Source: a virus. Taken from it: DNA of 34,745 nt. Position 1 is the stretch's first letter; each line of letters begins with the position of its first letter. Below the pieces are notes generated by a model. It saw only the letters and a list, made by a program, of their open reading frames with translations, was not told the origin of the DNA and did no database searches. Position numbers and translations under genes: made by a program. The DNA lies in the IMG/VR virus record IMGVR_UViG_3300006894_000003, positions 1 to 34,745 of that record. One strand, written 5' to 3'. Shown in pieces: positions 1 through 7,039 of the stretch.

Positions 1-1
1 C

Positions 2-457
2 CTGAACGCGCTCGGGAACCTGGGCAACCTCCTCACGTCGGCCGGTGCCGACATCGTGCGGGGCCTGATCAACGGACTGACGTCCAAGCTCGGCGAGCTC
101 AGGAGCGCTGCGTCCAAGATTGCCGACACAGTGTCCGGAACGGTAGGGAAACTGCTGGACATAAACTCCCCCTCCCGGGTCATGAGGGAGCAAGGCAACG
201 ACACCATGGACGGTTACGTGCTCGGCATTGCCGATCGCATCCCGGACTTGCGGCGCCAACTCCAGGGCGTGGCATCGCTGGCCCCGAGCTTCGCCCTCCC
301 GGGCGGTCAGACGCTCAAGCTTCCGCAGCTCGGCCAGCAGGCGCCCACGGTCCAGGTGTTCATCGGCAACGAACAGCTGAACTCGCACTTCGACACCCGG
401 ATCGCGCAAAACAACCAGGCGCGCGACCGACTCGCCTTCCAGGGGGTGCGCCGCTAA
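2..457 (+). CDS. Tape measure protein, C-terminal end (partial)
   Basis: Only the last ~150 codons are present; the frame is open from base 2 and ends at TAA 455-457. The tape measure protein sets tail length and lies inside the tail tube. The sequence shows a helical stretch followed by the LLDINSPSRVMREQG segment, which matches the SPSR-x3-E-x-G element common near the C-terminus of phage tape measure proteins, and then a Gln/Pro-rich tail. The stop overlaps the next start by one base (TAATG), so the two are probably translationally coupled. The assignment rests on the motif and on the minor tail genes that follow directly. Confidence 0.8.
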   Translation: MNALGNLGNLLTSAGADIVRGLINGLTSKLGELRSAASKIADTVSGTVGKLLDINSPSRVMREQGNDTMDGYVLGIADRIPDLRRQLQGVASLAPSFALPGGQTLKLPQLGQQAPTVQVFIGNEQLNSHFDTRIAQNNQARDRLAFQGVRR

Positions 458-1344
458 TGGCGGACGGAATCGTCTACCTCACCGCCGACTTCACCGCTGC
501 GCCCGGCACGCAGACGACCGCTAGCATTGAGAGGGGGACGTCCTTCTCCGGCCCGTGGACCCTGATCGGGTCCGTCACCCTGTCCGGAGAAGTCGGTGTC
601 TTCTACGACACCAGCGCGCCCCTGGACACCAACGTCTGGTACCGCTGGACCGGTGACCCGGGCGGGACCACGATCGTCCAGGGCCCGTACATCGAGCCCG
701 GAGACGGAACGGTCCTGCTGAAGGACCCCCTGCGCCCCTGGGCGAACCTGGTCCTGGAATTCTGCGAGACCACCCAGCAGGCTCTCGCCGCCGTCTGCGA
801 ACCGGCCGGGCCGGACATCGTGTGGGTGGGGTTCGGGGAGTTCGTCCGCCGCGCGGACGCGAACCTCTTCGACATCTACGACGCGGAGAAGCCAGCCGAC
901 ATCTACGGCCGCCGCAAGCGTCTGGACGGCTCGCTCCGCATCTTCACCAAGACCCTCGTGGCGCGCGACGCGGTCGAGACTCTGTTCACCGCAGGCGGTC
1001 CGCTCCAGCTCCAGATGCCCGCCATCTACGGGTGGCCGGACGCGGTACTCCAGCCAGGAGACCTGAGCGAGGCCTACATCTCGCGCGACCAGCGCCGCCC
1101 GTACCGGCTGTGGGAGGCGCCGTTCACCCTGGTCGACGTGCCGTTCGGCCCGGCGCAGGGGACGGCGTGCGCGAACTGGTGCGCGGTGGCGGAGGAGTTC
1201 GCCACGTTCGCGGACCTGACCGCGTCCGGCTTCACCTGGGCGCAGGTCGCCTCCGGCGAGGCGGTGTGCGGCGACGACCCGGACTGCACGGGCGGTTTCG
1301 GCGAGTGTGCATTCGGTGATGGCCCTTACGGCGATGGAGGATAA
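457..1344 (+). CDS. Minor tail protein (distal-tail-like)
   Basis: A 295-residue protein that starts one base before the end of the tape measure gene. Its position immediately after the tape measure is where siphoviruses encode the distal tail/minor tail protein linking tube and baseplate. The N-terminal ~85 residues are beta-rich and resemble an immunoglobulin/fibronectin-like domain (Thr/Ser-rich, with YRWTGDPGG). The middle has a basic RRKRLDGSLRIFTKTLVARD segment, and the C-terminus carries Cys pairs (CANWC, CGDDPDC, then a terminal CAFGDGPYGDGG stretch) that could form disulphides or bind metal. I recognise the role by position rather than by a diagnostic motif. Confidence 0.65.
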   Translation: MADGIVYLTADFTAAPGTQTTASIERGTSFSGPWTLIGSVTLSGEVGVFYDTSAPLDTNVWYRWTGDPGGTTIVQGPYIEPGDGTVLLKDPLRPWANLVLEFCETTQQALAAVCEPAGPDIVWVGFGEFVRRADANLFDIYDAEKPADIYGRRKRLDGSLRIFTKTLVARDAVETLFTAGGPLQLQMPAIYGWPDAVLQPGDLSEAYISRDQRRPYRLWEAPFTLVDVPFGPAQGTACANWCAVAEEFATFADLTASGFTWAQVASGEAVCGDDPDCTGGFGECAFGDGPYGDGG

Positions 1345-1349
1345 GACCC

Positions 1350-1964
1350 ATGGCATATGTCCCGTACTTCCCGGCGATCGCGGTGGGCTCCCTGAACTGG
1401 GGAACCCCGCTCAACACGGCGATCGCCAACCTGGACCGGGCAAACAGCTCCACAGCCCTGGACCAGGGATTCATCTCCTGGCAGTTCGACCCCGCCACCA
1501 ACATGGTCGCCACGGCCCTGACCTCGGGGACCGTCACCTGGTCCAAGCTGTGGGTCCGGCAGCCGACGACCATCACCAACGTGTGCGCGTCCATCGGCGT
1601 CGTAGGCGCCTCCCTGACGGCCGGGCAGAACTTCGCGGGGCTCTATGACTCGGCGGGCACCCGGCTCGGCGTGACGGCCGACCAGACCGCCGCGTGGGGC
1701 ACCGCAGGGTTCAAGGAGATGGCGCTCACCGCCCCGGTGGCGGTGACCCCGGGCTACTACTACGTCGCCATCCTGGCCAACGCCGCTACCGTGCCTTCGT
1801 TCGCGCGCGGCAGCGCACTGACCGCGTCCATCCCGAACGCCAAGCTGACGGCCACCGACGCCCGGTTCGCCACCGGACCCACCGCCCAGACGTCCCTGCC
1901 CGCGTCGGTCACCATGTCCACCCGCACTCTGGTCGCGAACGCGCTCTGGGCGGCGGTGAGCTGA
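1350..1964 (+). CDS. Minor tail protein, beta-rich
   Basis: A 204-residue protein starting at ATG 1350, five bases after the previous stop; GGAGGATAAG upstream supplies the ribosome site. It is rich in Ala, Thr and Val with alternating beta-type segments and no charged helices, as in extracellular tail-tip or appendage proteins. The N-terminus (MAYVPYFPAIAVGSLNWGTP, then a Leu/Asn-rich helix) probably attaches it to the tail. The stop overlaps the next start (TGATG). No enzymatic motif is visible. It is a structural protein by context; the precise role is unknown. Confidence 0.55.
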   Translation: MAYVPYFPAIAVGSLNWGTPLNTAIANLDRANSSTALDQGFISWQFDPATNMVATALTSGTVTWSKLWVRQPTTITNVCASIGVVGASLTAGQNFAGLYDSAGTRLGVTADQTAAWGTAGFKEMALTAPVAVTPGYYYVAILANAATVPSFARGSALTASIPNAKLTATDARFATGPTAQTSLPASVTMSTRTLVANALWAAVS

Positions 1965-3061
1965 TGCTGGCCGCGTCGGCCACGTACAAGACGGCCATCC
2001 ACGCCCCGCACAAGCTCGCCTTCGAGGTCGACCTTTACGCGGGCCCGGGCGGGGCCCTGCTGGAGAACGACGTCCCGATCTTCGGCGGGTCCATCACGGC
2101 GAACCTGACGCACCGGGTCACCCGGTCCGGCACGTTCTCGGTGGGCCCCGAGTGGTGGCCGACGCTCCCCACAGACGCGCTCACGCCCTACCAGACGGTG
2201 GCCAACATCCGGGCGGGCATGCGGTACGGCGACGGCTCCAAGGAGATGTTCGACGTCATCACCGGGCGCGTCGGGGACCTGACCCGCAACGCCACCGGCG
2301 ACGTCACCGCGCGCATCGACGACCTCGCGGCCGACGTCATCGGGCTGCCGTTCGAGCAACCGCGCAACTCTGAGAACGTCACCATCGTCTCCCAGATCGA
2401 GCGTCTCATCACGGAGGTGCTGCCGACGGCCACGTTCGGCGCGCACGACGTCGACCCCGACGCCATGACCCCGAAGCTGACGTGGGATGAGGACCGGGGC
2501 AAGGCCCTGGACGACCTCGCAGCGGCCGTCGGCGGGCGCTGGTACGCGCTCGGGAACGGGGACTTCGTCGTCCGGGAGATGCCCTACGACGTGGGCACCG
2601 TGGTGCAGGAATTCGAGGACGGCCCCCAGGGGCTGCTCATCCGGGGCGTGCCGAGCTTCAGCCGCGACCGGGCCGCCAACTCCGTCACGCTCGTGGTCGA
2701 GCGGTTCGACGGGGGCACTCCGTTCCGCGTCACCGCCCGGGACACCTCGCCGTCCTCCCCGACCCGGTTCGGCGGACCGTTCGGCAAGGTGGGGGAGGTC
2801 ATCAAGGTACAGACTCCGCTCACCCTGGGGGAGGCGACGCAGGCGGCCCGTGACTACCTGAACGCGGCGACCGCCCTGTCCTCGCGCTGGCAGGCGGACG
2901 TAGTCCCGGACTACTCGATGGAGCCTGGCGACACCGTGCGCCTGCGCTCGCGCGGGGTGAGCAGCGTGCAGCTGATCGACTCCATCACCTACCCGCTGTC
3001 CCCTGGGACAATGGGCCTGTCCACGCGCGCGTACGTACGCGCGCAGGCGACGCTCACCTAG
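1964..3061 (+). CDS. Tail hub/minor tail protein, DUF5047-like
   Basis: A 365-residue protein. I chose ATG 1964 because it overlaps the previous TGA and keeps the compact tail operon; the frame is open further upstream but over the previous gene. The N-terminus has a beta pattern with FGGSITANLTHRVTRSGTFSV, resembling DUF5047 proteins of Streptomyces phages. The middle has TWDEDRGKALDDLAAAVGGRWY and a long beta region ending in EPGDTVRLRSRG, the pattern of gp27-like baseplate hub proteins, in which a D-x-L-A-x-x-x-G-x-x-x-Y helix precedes beta domains. It probably forms the ring at the tail tip. Family recognition is by pattern only. Confidence 0.65.
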   Translation: MLAASATYKTAIHAPHKLAFEVDLYAGPGGALLENDVPIFGGSITANLTHRVTRSGTFSVGPEWWPTLPTDALTPYQTVANIRAGMRYGDGSKEMFDVITGRVGDLTRNATGDVTARIDDLAADVIGLPFEQPRNSENVTIVSQIERLITEVLPTATFGAHDVDPDAMTPKLTWDEDRGKALDDLAAAVGGRWYALGNGDFVVREMPYDVGTVVQEFEDGPQGLLIRGVPSFSRDRAANSVTLVVERFDGGTPFRVTARDTSPSSPTRFGGPFGKVGEVIKVQTPLTLGEATQAARDYLNAATALSSRWQADVVPDYSMEPGDTVRLRSRGVSSVQLIDSITYPLSPGTMGLSTRAYVRAQATLT

Positions 3062-3071
3062 AAGGGACGGC

Positions 3072-3632
3072 ATGGACACCACAGACTGCCTGGGGCTTCC
3101 GTTCCCTCAGTGCGATCCTCCGCTCACCAAGGACGCCTCGGACATCACCCAGTTCCAGGCCCTCGCGGAGGCCACCGACGCGGCCGTGCAGGCGTACGCC
3201 GACGACGTGGACAACCTGTACACGTCGCCCGACGCGGTGGCCATGCTCGGCGGTACCAACGTGGCCGGTCAGGACGTCGTGCACTTCTTCGGCGGTGGCG
3301 CCGAGTTCGACAACGCGGGGATGGCCGACACCACCGCCCAGGTGATCCGCGTCCTGGAGACGGGCTGGTACATGGTCGGGGGCCACGTGCTCATCACCAC
3401 GGCCACGGCGGTGTTCGTGCGCGTCGAGCCGCTGGTGAACGGCGACCCCCCGTCGTCGCGGCAGGGTCCGGGCTTCGCCACGGCGGGCACCGAGGCGGTC
3501 TCGTTCGCGGACGTCCTCTTCCTCCAGGCCGGGGACTCGCTCCAGATGATGACGCACCACGTCGCGAGCGCCGTGACCGTCAACACCTACTCGGTCCGCA
3601 TGTGGGCGTTCAGGATCCTGGTCAATGTCTAG
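3072..3632 (+). CDS. Tail fibre-like protein with C1q-like head (paralogue 1)
   Basis: A 186-residue protein; ATG 3072 is preceded by GAAGGGACGGC. The first ~55 residues (Pro/Cys-rich start, then a helix ending TDAAVQAYADDVDNL) look like an attachment/trimerisation segment. Residues ~60-186 alternate beta strands and contain GGAEFDNAGMADTTAQVIRV and GWYMVGGHVLI, which fit a C1q/TNF-like jelly roll in which a 'G.Y.v..' strand follows the first hairpin. Two downstream genes repeat this plan. It probably acts in receptor or surface binding. The last 8 bases overlap the next gene. Confidence 0.55.
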   Translation: MDTTDCLGLPFPQCDPPLTKDASDITQFQALAEATDAAVQAYADDVDNLYTSPDAVAMLGGTNVAGQDVVHFFGGGAEFDNAGMADTTAQVIRVLETGWYMVGGHVLITTATAVFVRVEPLVNGDPPSSRQGPGFATAGTEAVSFADVLFLQAGDSLQMMTHHVASAVTVNTYSVRMWAFRILVNV

Positions 3633-4368
3633 CCCCCTGCCGTTCGGGCCCGCCCCCTCCGGCGCCTTCACCGAGTCCCGCATCGGCGTGGTGGTCCTGG
3701 CCACCCCGAACTCGATGTTCGTGGACGTCGGAGGGACGACCATCGAGGTGGCCTTCGTGCTGCCCTTCACCGCCACCGCCGTCTCGCCGCCCGCCGCCGG
3801 GACCGTGGTGCAGCTGATCCGCCAGGACGCCTCGTGGGTGGCGCTGGGACGCCTCGTGGGCGCCGGGTCGAACTCCATCCTGAACTCCAGCTTCGAGGCC
3901 TCGGTGCCGGGCTCCTTCCCGTCCTCGTGGGAGTCGGCCAACGTGTCCGGCTCCAGCACGGCGACGGTGGTGGACATCGCCGGGGCGCCGGACGGGGACC
4001 TGGCCGTGCGCGTCTTCTCCGCGCAGGCCTCGGTGCACTACCTGTACAGCTCGCCCATCGCGGTCAACGCCGGGGAGGTCTGGTCCCTGAGCGCGTTCGT
4101 GGGCGGTGACTACTCCGGCGTGCTGCCCACCGCCGACGCGGCCCTGGTCGGCCTCTGGTTCGCCAACTCGACCAACCTGTACCCGACTACGTCGTCGGCG
4201 GACACGGTGGTGGTCACGGCCGTGGACGTCCCCCAATACCCGCCCTTCACGTCCCTGTACGGCAACGTCACGGCGCCCGTCACCGGCTACATGCGCGTGG
4301 CCCTGCGCTCCACCCTGGCGGCCGGGCAGGCGCTCGTGTGGGATCAGATCATCGCCCGGAAGGTGTGA
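3625..4368 (+). CDS. Minor tail protein with OB-like and carbohydrate-binding-like domains
   Basis: A 247-residue protein whose ATG overlaps the previous gene by 8 bases. Residues ~15-80 form short beta strands (RIGVVVLATPNSMFVDVGG, then PAAGTVVQLIRQDASWVALG), the shape of an OB-type domain found at tail tips. Residues ~83-247 begin with NSILNSSFEA and WESANVSG and end with an ALVWDQIIARKV-type strand. That arrangement is typical of galactose-binding/CBM4_9-like jelly rolls, where 'N-x-x-F-E' opens the domain and a 'D-x-(I/V)' strand closes it. It probably binds cell-surface glycans. This is inference from fold-like patterns. Confidence 0.5.
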   Translation: MSSPLPFGPAPSGAFTESRIGVVVLATPNSMFVDVGGTTIEVAFVLPFTATAVSPPAAGTVVQLIRQDASWVALGRLVGAGSNSILNSSFEASVPGSFPSSWESANVSGSSTATVVDIAGAPDGDLAVRVFSAQASVHYLYSSPIAVNAGEVWSLSAFVGGDYSGVLPTADAALVGLWFANSTNLYPTTSSADTVVVTAVDVPQYPPFTSLYGNVTAPVTGYMRVALRSTLAAGQALVWDQIIARKV

Positions 4369-4369
4369 C

Positions 4370-4936
4370 ATGCCCGCGAATACGCCCCGTGGCTACACGT
4401 ACCCGCTGCTGTCCGATCAGGCGGACTTCCCCACCCAGATCCAGGACTTCGCCCAGGACGTGGACACCGACGTGCAGGCGCAGGTGACCGCGACCACGGC
4501 GGCCCTGAACGCGCCGTCCGCGCGCGCGAGCCACAGCCTGAACCAGGCGATCAACCCCAGCACCTTCACGTTCGTCACCTTCAACACGGAGGAGTACGAC
4601 AACGCGGGCATGGTGAACCTGGGCGTGAACAACGACCGGATCACCTTCACGTCCACGGGCATCTACCTGGTGGAGGCACAGGTGAACTTCGCCCCCAACG
4701 GCAACGCCGTGGTTGGCGGGCGGAAGGGGGCCATCGTGCAGAACCTCTCCGGCGTGAGCGAGTCGCACAACACCATCCCCGGCATCCAGACGTTCGCCAC
4801 CGAGCTGAGCATCACGTCCCTGATCAACGTGGTGACGATCGGGGACTACGTCCGCCTGCGGGTGATCCACGACTCCGGCGCCGCGCTGAACGTCGATGCC
4901 CGGTCCATCTCGGCCACGAAAGTGAGTGCCCTCTGA
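4370..4936 (+). CDS. Tail fibre-like protein with C1q-like head (paralogue 2)
   Basis: A 188-residue protein. ATG 4370 follows the previous TGA by one base; the frame is open upstream but over the preceding gene. The N-terminus (MPANTPRGYTYPLLSDQADF, then QDFAQDVDTDVQAQ) is nearly the same as that of the next gene. The head contains SLNQAINPSTFTFVTFNTEE and YDNAGMVNLGVNN followed by FTSTGIYLVEAQVNF, a clear C1q/TNF-like succession in which an 'F-T/N-x-x-Y-D-N' strand leads to 'G-x-Y-x-V'. Like paralogue 1, it is probably a receptor-binding or decorating appendage. The stop overlaps the next start (TGATG). Confidence 0.6.
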   Translation: MPANTPRGYTYPLLSDQADFPTQIQDFAQDVDTDVQAQVTATTAALNAPSARASHSLNQAINPSTFTFVTFNTEEYDNAGMVNLGVNNDRITFTSTGIYLVEAQVNFAPNGNAVVGGRKGAIVQNLSGVSESHNTIPGIQTFATELSITSLINVVTIGDYVRLRVIHDSGAALNVDARSISATKVSAL

Positions 4937-5583
4937 TGCCCGCGAATACGGTGAACCGGGGTTACCCGTACAGCCTGCCGACGGACCCGGCGGACGTGGC
5001 CGGGGCGCTCCAGTCCCTGGCGGAGTCGATCGACGCCGACGTCTGTGCGCTTCAGGACGGGCTCACAGGGCGGCCTGTGGCGCGCTTCCGGGGGACGGGC
5101 TCCTACGCCTCCCCATCGCCCACGCACCCCGTCAACAGCCCGCCCACGCCGTACACGGACCGCATCCCCTTCAACGTGGAGGACTTCAACACGGCGAACG
5201 TCGTGATGCTGTCCGCCGACGTCGGCCAGCGCCTCATCTGGCCCCAGGACCCGGGGTTCTACTTCGCCCTCGCCACGGTCGCGGTGCCGCCGCTCACCAC
5301 GGCGGGCGCCACGGTGGTCTACCTGGGGTTGCAAATCCGTCTCGCCGACGGCACGAACCCGACGTCCCTGGTGCCCGCGCCCCGCCTGGCGGGTATCAGC
5401 AACTCGGCGCCGGTGGGCGGGGACGACCGGAACATGAGGCTCATGGCGCTGGGGTGCGGGACGTTCATGAACGGCACCACGGACGCGTTCAGCGTCGAGT
5501 TCCGCGCCGACACCACGCCCGACGTGGCGGAGTACGTGATCAGTGAGCGCACGATCACGATCCTGAAGATGACGACCAGCTGA
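4936..5583 (+). CDS. Tail fibre-like protein with divergent C1q-like head (paralogue 3)
   Basis: A 215-residue protein, translationally coupled to paralogue 2. Residues 1-45 (MPANTVNRGYPYSLPTDPAD, then LQSLAESIDADVCALQDG) repeat the attachment segment of paralogue 2. The head is more diverged but keeps the order of elements: an FNVEDFNTANVV strand, a PGFYFALATVAV strand in place of 'G-Y-x-V', and a final strand ISERTITILKM. It is the last tail gene before the holin-like gene. Conserved anchor and variable head fit receptor-binding diversification. The fold call is inference. Confidence 0.55.
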   Translation: MPANTVNRGYPYSLPTDPADVAGALQSLAESIDADVCALQDGLTGRPVARFRGTGSYASPSPTHPVNSPPTPYTDRIPFNVEDFNTANVVMLSADVGQRLIWPQDPGFYFALATVAVPPLTTAGATVVYLGLQIRLADGTNPTSLVPAPRLAGISNSAPVGGDDRNMRLMALGCGTFMNGTTDAFSVEFRADTTPDVAEYVISERTITILKMTTS

Positions 5584-5592
5584 GGAGCAGAC

Positions 5593-5808
5593 ATGACCGC
5601 GTACCTGAAGGACCTGGCCGAGAGAGTCATCGGCGTGTTCGTCATGACCCTGGCGGCCCTGGCGGCCGCTGCGGCGCCGTTCGACGTGCTGACCTTCGGG
5701 TGGGTCCGGGCGTTGACCGTGAGCGGTTCAGCCGCTGTCCTGGCGCTCCTGCTGGGGCTGGCTGCGCGCTTCCGGGGGGACCCGGACTCGGCGGGCCTGA
5801 CCCGGTAA
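5593..5808 (+). CDS. Small holin-like membrane protein (r1t-type)
   Basis: A 71-residue protein, ATG 5593, with TGAGGAGCAGAC upstream providing a good ribosome site. It has a short amphipathic N-terminus (TAYLKDLAERVIG), a first hydrophobic segment (about residues 14-30, FVMTLAALAAAAAP), a short turn with FDVLTFGWVRAL, a second hydrophobic segment (about 41-58, SGSAAVLALLLGLAARF) and a charged tail. The order 'ER-x-x-x-x-F-x-x-x-L-A-A-L-A' then 'D-V-L-x-x-x-W-x-x-A-L-x-V-x-x-x-A-A' is the pattern of r1t-like holins of Gram-positive phages. A holin would open the membrane for the endolysin, which here lies far away at 26033. A second candidate is at 27145. Confidence 0.6.
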   Translation: MTAYLKDLAERVIGVFVMTLAALAAAAAPFDVLTFGWVRALTVSGSAAVLALLLGLAARFRGDPDSAGLTR

Positions 5809-5817
5809 CCGAACCTC

Positions 5818-5844
5818 ACATCGATGTCCGTTTTATCACCTCAT
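5818..5844 (+). repeat. 27-bp iteron-like direct repeat, copy 1
   Basis: The core is GATGTCCGTTTTATCACCTC. It differs from copy 2 (5879-5905) at one base in 27. An inverted third copy is at 6319-6338. Copies are about 61 bases apart start to start. They could be iterons or binding sites of a phage regulator. Confidence 0.8.
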
Positions 5845-5864
5845 TGGGGGCTGTGGATAACTAC
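5823..5864 (+). repeat. 42-bp element with DnaA-box-like end, left arm of inverted pair
   Basis: It starts with the iteron core GATGTCCG and ends with GGGCTGTGGATAACTAC. The same 42-base element occurs inverted at 6297-6338 with 37 of 42 positions matching. TGTGGATAA (5852-5860) is the complement of the classical DnaA box TTATCCACA. Confidence 0.8.
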
Positions 5865-5878
5865 CGTCAATGACGAGT

Positions 5879-5905
5879 ACATCGATGTCCGTTTTATCAT
5901 CTCAT
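5879..5905 (+). repeat. 27-bp iteron-like direct repeat, copy 2
   Basis: Identical to copy 1 except for T instead of C in the TTTATCAYCTC part. Its 20-base core matches the inverted copy at 6319-6338 at 19 of 20 bases. Copy 2 is not followed by the DnaA-box-like segment that follows copy 1. Confidence 0.8.
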
Positions 5906-5950
5906 CGACGGCACGTTAGGTAGCTCAACTAAACAACCTGAGGGCAAGGG

Positions 5951-5977
5951 GAAGGCCCCCTTCCGGGGGCCCTTTCC
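5951..5977. terminator. GC-rich hairpin between convergent ends
   Basis: GGCCCCC (5954-5960) and GGGGGCC (5965-5971) form a 7-bp stem with a TTCC loop, flanked by further imperfect pairing (GGGGAA against CTTTCC). It lies between the rightward tail/holin unit and the stop codon of the leftward small gene, so it could terminate either or both. The pyrimidine-rich run after the stem on the minus strand (CCTTCCCCTT) favours leftward termination. Confidence 0.5.
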
Positions 5978-6214
5978 TCAGAGGATCTGGTAGTCGATCC
6001 GGTAGGTCCCGGTGGCCGGGGCCGCTCCCAGGTTCTTCACCCAGGGGATCAGGTCCCCGTCCGCCACCCTCCGGCTGTGGGTCCTGGAGGCCTTGTCCAG
6101 GGCCCCCGCCAGGTCCGTGGCGACCACCGCGTAGGTGGTGCAGCGGCGGCCCGCCGCCCGGCCCTTCGGGCTGGTCTTCGTGTAGTCCCGGATCTCGATT
6201 TCGTAGGTGTTCAT
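5978..6214 (-). CDS. Small hypothetical protein under phage promoter P1
   Basis: A 78-residue protein starting at the complement of 6212-6214; AAGGGAGACGAA upstream is a good ribosome site, and the promoter core at 6237-6256 makes longer starts impossible to transcribe. It opens with a short beta strand (MNTYEIEIRDYTK), then a basic Arg/Lys stretch with one Cys (GRAAGRRCTTYAVVATDLAG), a helix (ALDKASRTHSRR) and a C-terminal strand (YRIDYQIL). I do not recognise the family. It is a single-gene unit lying between the two arms of the 42-bp inverted element, so a regulatory or replication-control role is possible but unproven. Confidence 0.6.
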   Translation of the reverse strand: MNTYEIEIRDYTKTSPKGRAAGRRCTTYAVVATDLAGALDKASRTHSRRVADGDLIPWVKNLGAAPATGTYRIDYQIL

Positions 6215-6236
6215 TTCGTCTCCCTTGTCCCTGGCT

Positions 6237-6274
6237 GATGTCTCAATTAAACAACCTATCCAGGGTCGTGTCAA
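6237..6274 (-). promoter_or_regulatory. Phage promoter P1 (leftward)
   Basis: On the minus strand: TTGACA (6274-6269), a 17-base spacer, and TTTAAT (6251-6246), inside the conserved 20-mer GGTTGTTTAATTGAGACATC. CCCTGG in the spacer and CCAGGG after the core form short inverted arms. It drives the 78-residue gene; the expected start is about 16 bases upstream of its ATG. Confidence 0.8.
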
Positions 6275-6296
6275 CCCCTGACGGAAACTACTTTCT

Positions 6297-6338
6297 GTAG
6301 TTATCCACAGCCCACTAAGAGATGATAAATCGGACATC
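6297..6338 (-). repeat. 42-bp element with DnaA-box-like end, right (inverted) arm
   Basis: Reverse-complement partner of 5823-5864. It contains a perfect TTATCCACA (6301-6309), the E. coli-type DnaA box, and an inverted iteron core at 6319-6338. It lies just upstream of promoter P1, so host DnaA or a phage factor could affect both replication and P1. Confidence 0.8.
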
Positions 6339-6361
6339 CAAGTAGGGTCTGATCACACAGA

Positions 6362-6396
6362 GAAGCCCCTCCCGGACGAGAGACGGGAGGGGCTTC
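6362..6396 (-). terminator. 13-bp perfect hairpin terminator of the SSB-like unit
   Basis: GAAGCCCCTCCCG (6362-6374) pairs perfectly with CGGGAGGGGCTTC (6384-6396), with a 9-base loop. It lies 60 bases past the stop of the leftward SSB-like gene. No long U-run follows, which is common for actinobacterial terminators. Confidence 0.65.
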
Positions 6397-6456
6397 GACC
6401 TCAACCCCTACACCGCGCCGTCGGGGAGACGATGCAGGGGGAGCGGTGGGGTGCGG

Positions 6457-7005
6457 CTAGAACGGCGCCGCCTGGCCGGGGGCGAACGGGTCGACGTCCT
6501 CCGGGGCCTCCTCCAGGAACGCGGCGGCCGGGGCGTGCGGGTTCTTCGCCGCCGGGGTCCAGATCACGGAGAAGGTGTGCTGGCCGTTGTGTCCGCGCTT
6601 CTTCGGGGGGAGGTCCTCGCCGCGCGTCACCTCGATGTACGCGCCCGCCTCCAGCTTGCCGCCCGCGAGCTTCATCGCCTTGACCATGGCCACGTGGAGA
6701 CCGCCCTTGACGAAGAGGCGCCGCGAGCCGTCGTCGTCCGGGACGGGCTTCTCGACCCACCGCTGGGAGACCCACTCGTAGGTCTTGCCGGTGGCCTCAC
6801 CGCGCATGTCCATGATGAGTTGCATCATGGGCTTGCCGTCCGCCCAGAACTTCAGTGCGCTGGTCTCCAGGTCGGTCTGCTGGCCCATTTCCCAGGACTC
6901 CAGGGTCCCGCCCCACTTGAACCCCGGGTGGGGAAACTTGACGGAGATGCCTCCGCCGGAGAGGAACTTCTCCGCCGCCTGGGCGCTGAACGGGTCGTAT
7001 GTCAT
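6457..7005 (-). CDS. Single-stranded DNA-binding protein-like
   Basis: A 182-residue protein, ATG at 7005, with AGGGG seven bases upstream. Residues ~18-150 are beta-rich, with GGISVKFPHPGFKWGGTLES, a KFWADGKPMMQLIMDM strand, RRLFVKGGLHVAMVKAMK and GAYIEVTRGEDLPPKKRG, the OB-fold-like pattern of SSB-type proteins common in actinophages. The tail is acidic and Pro-rich and contains DVDPF and ends in PF, like the C-terminal tip by which SSBs recruit partners. It probably coats ssDNA for the neighbouring nuclease and the helicase-polymerase. A hairpin in its leader (7040-7081) may control it. The call is by pattern and context. Confidence 0.6.
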   Translation of the reverse strand: MTYDPFSAQAAEKFLSGGGISVKFPHPGFKWGGTLESWEMGQQTDLETSALKFWADGKPMMQLIMDMRGEATGKTYEWVSQRWVEKPVPDDDGSRRLFVKGGLHVAMVKAMKLAGGKLEAGAYIEVTRGEDLPPKKRGHNGQHTFSVIWTPAAKNPHAPAAAFLEEAPEDVDPFAPGQAAPF

Positions 7006-7039
7006 ATCCCCTGATCCTTTGCTCGGTGATTCCTTTGGT

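Larger units (their letters stand above)
5809..5977. other. Intergenic control region between tail and small leftward gene
   Basis: There is no convincing gene in these 169 bases. They contain two copies of a 27-bp direct repeat (5818-5844 and 5879-5905), a DnaA-box-like TGTGGATAA at 5852-5860, a degenerate copy of the phage promoter core at 5919-5938 (minus strand) and a hairpin at 5951-5971. Local AT content is well above that of the window. Confidence 0.7.

Noticed and set aside
454-1356. 300-codon open frame on the minus strand opposite the first minor tail gene
   Set aside because: It mirrors the plus-strand gene, has Arg/Ala/Gly-rich composition typical of high-GC antisense frames and no ribosome site.
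5818-5905. CRISPR array
   Set aside because: Only two direct copies, spacing unlike repeat-spacer units, a third copy inverted, and no cas genes.
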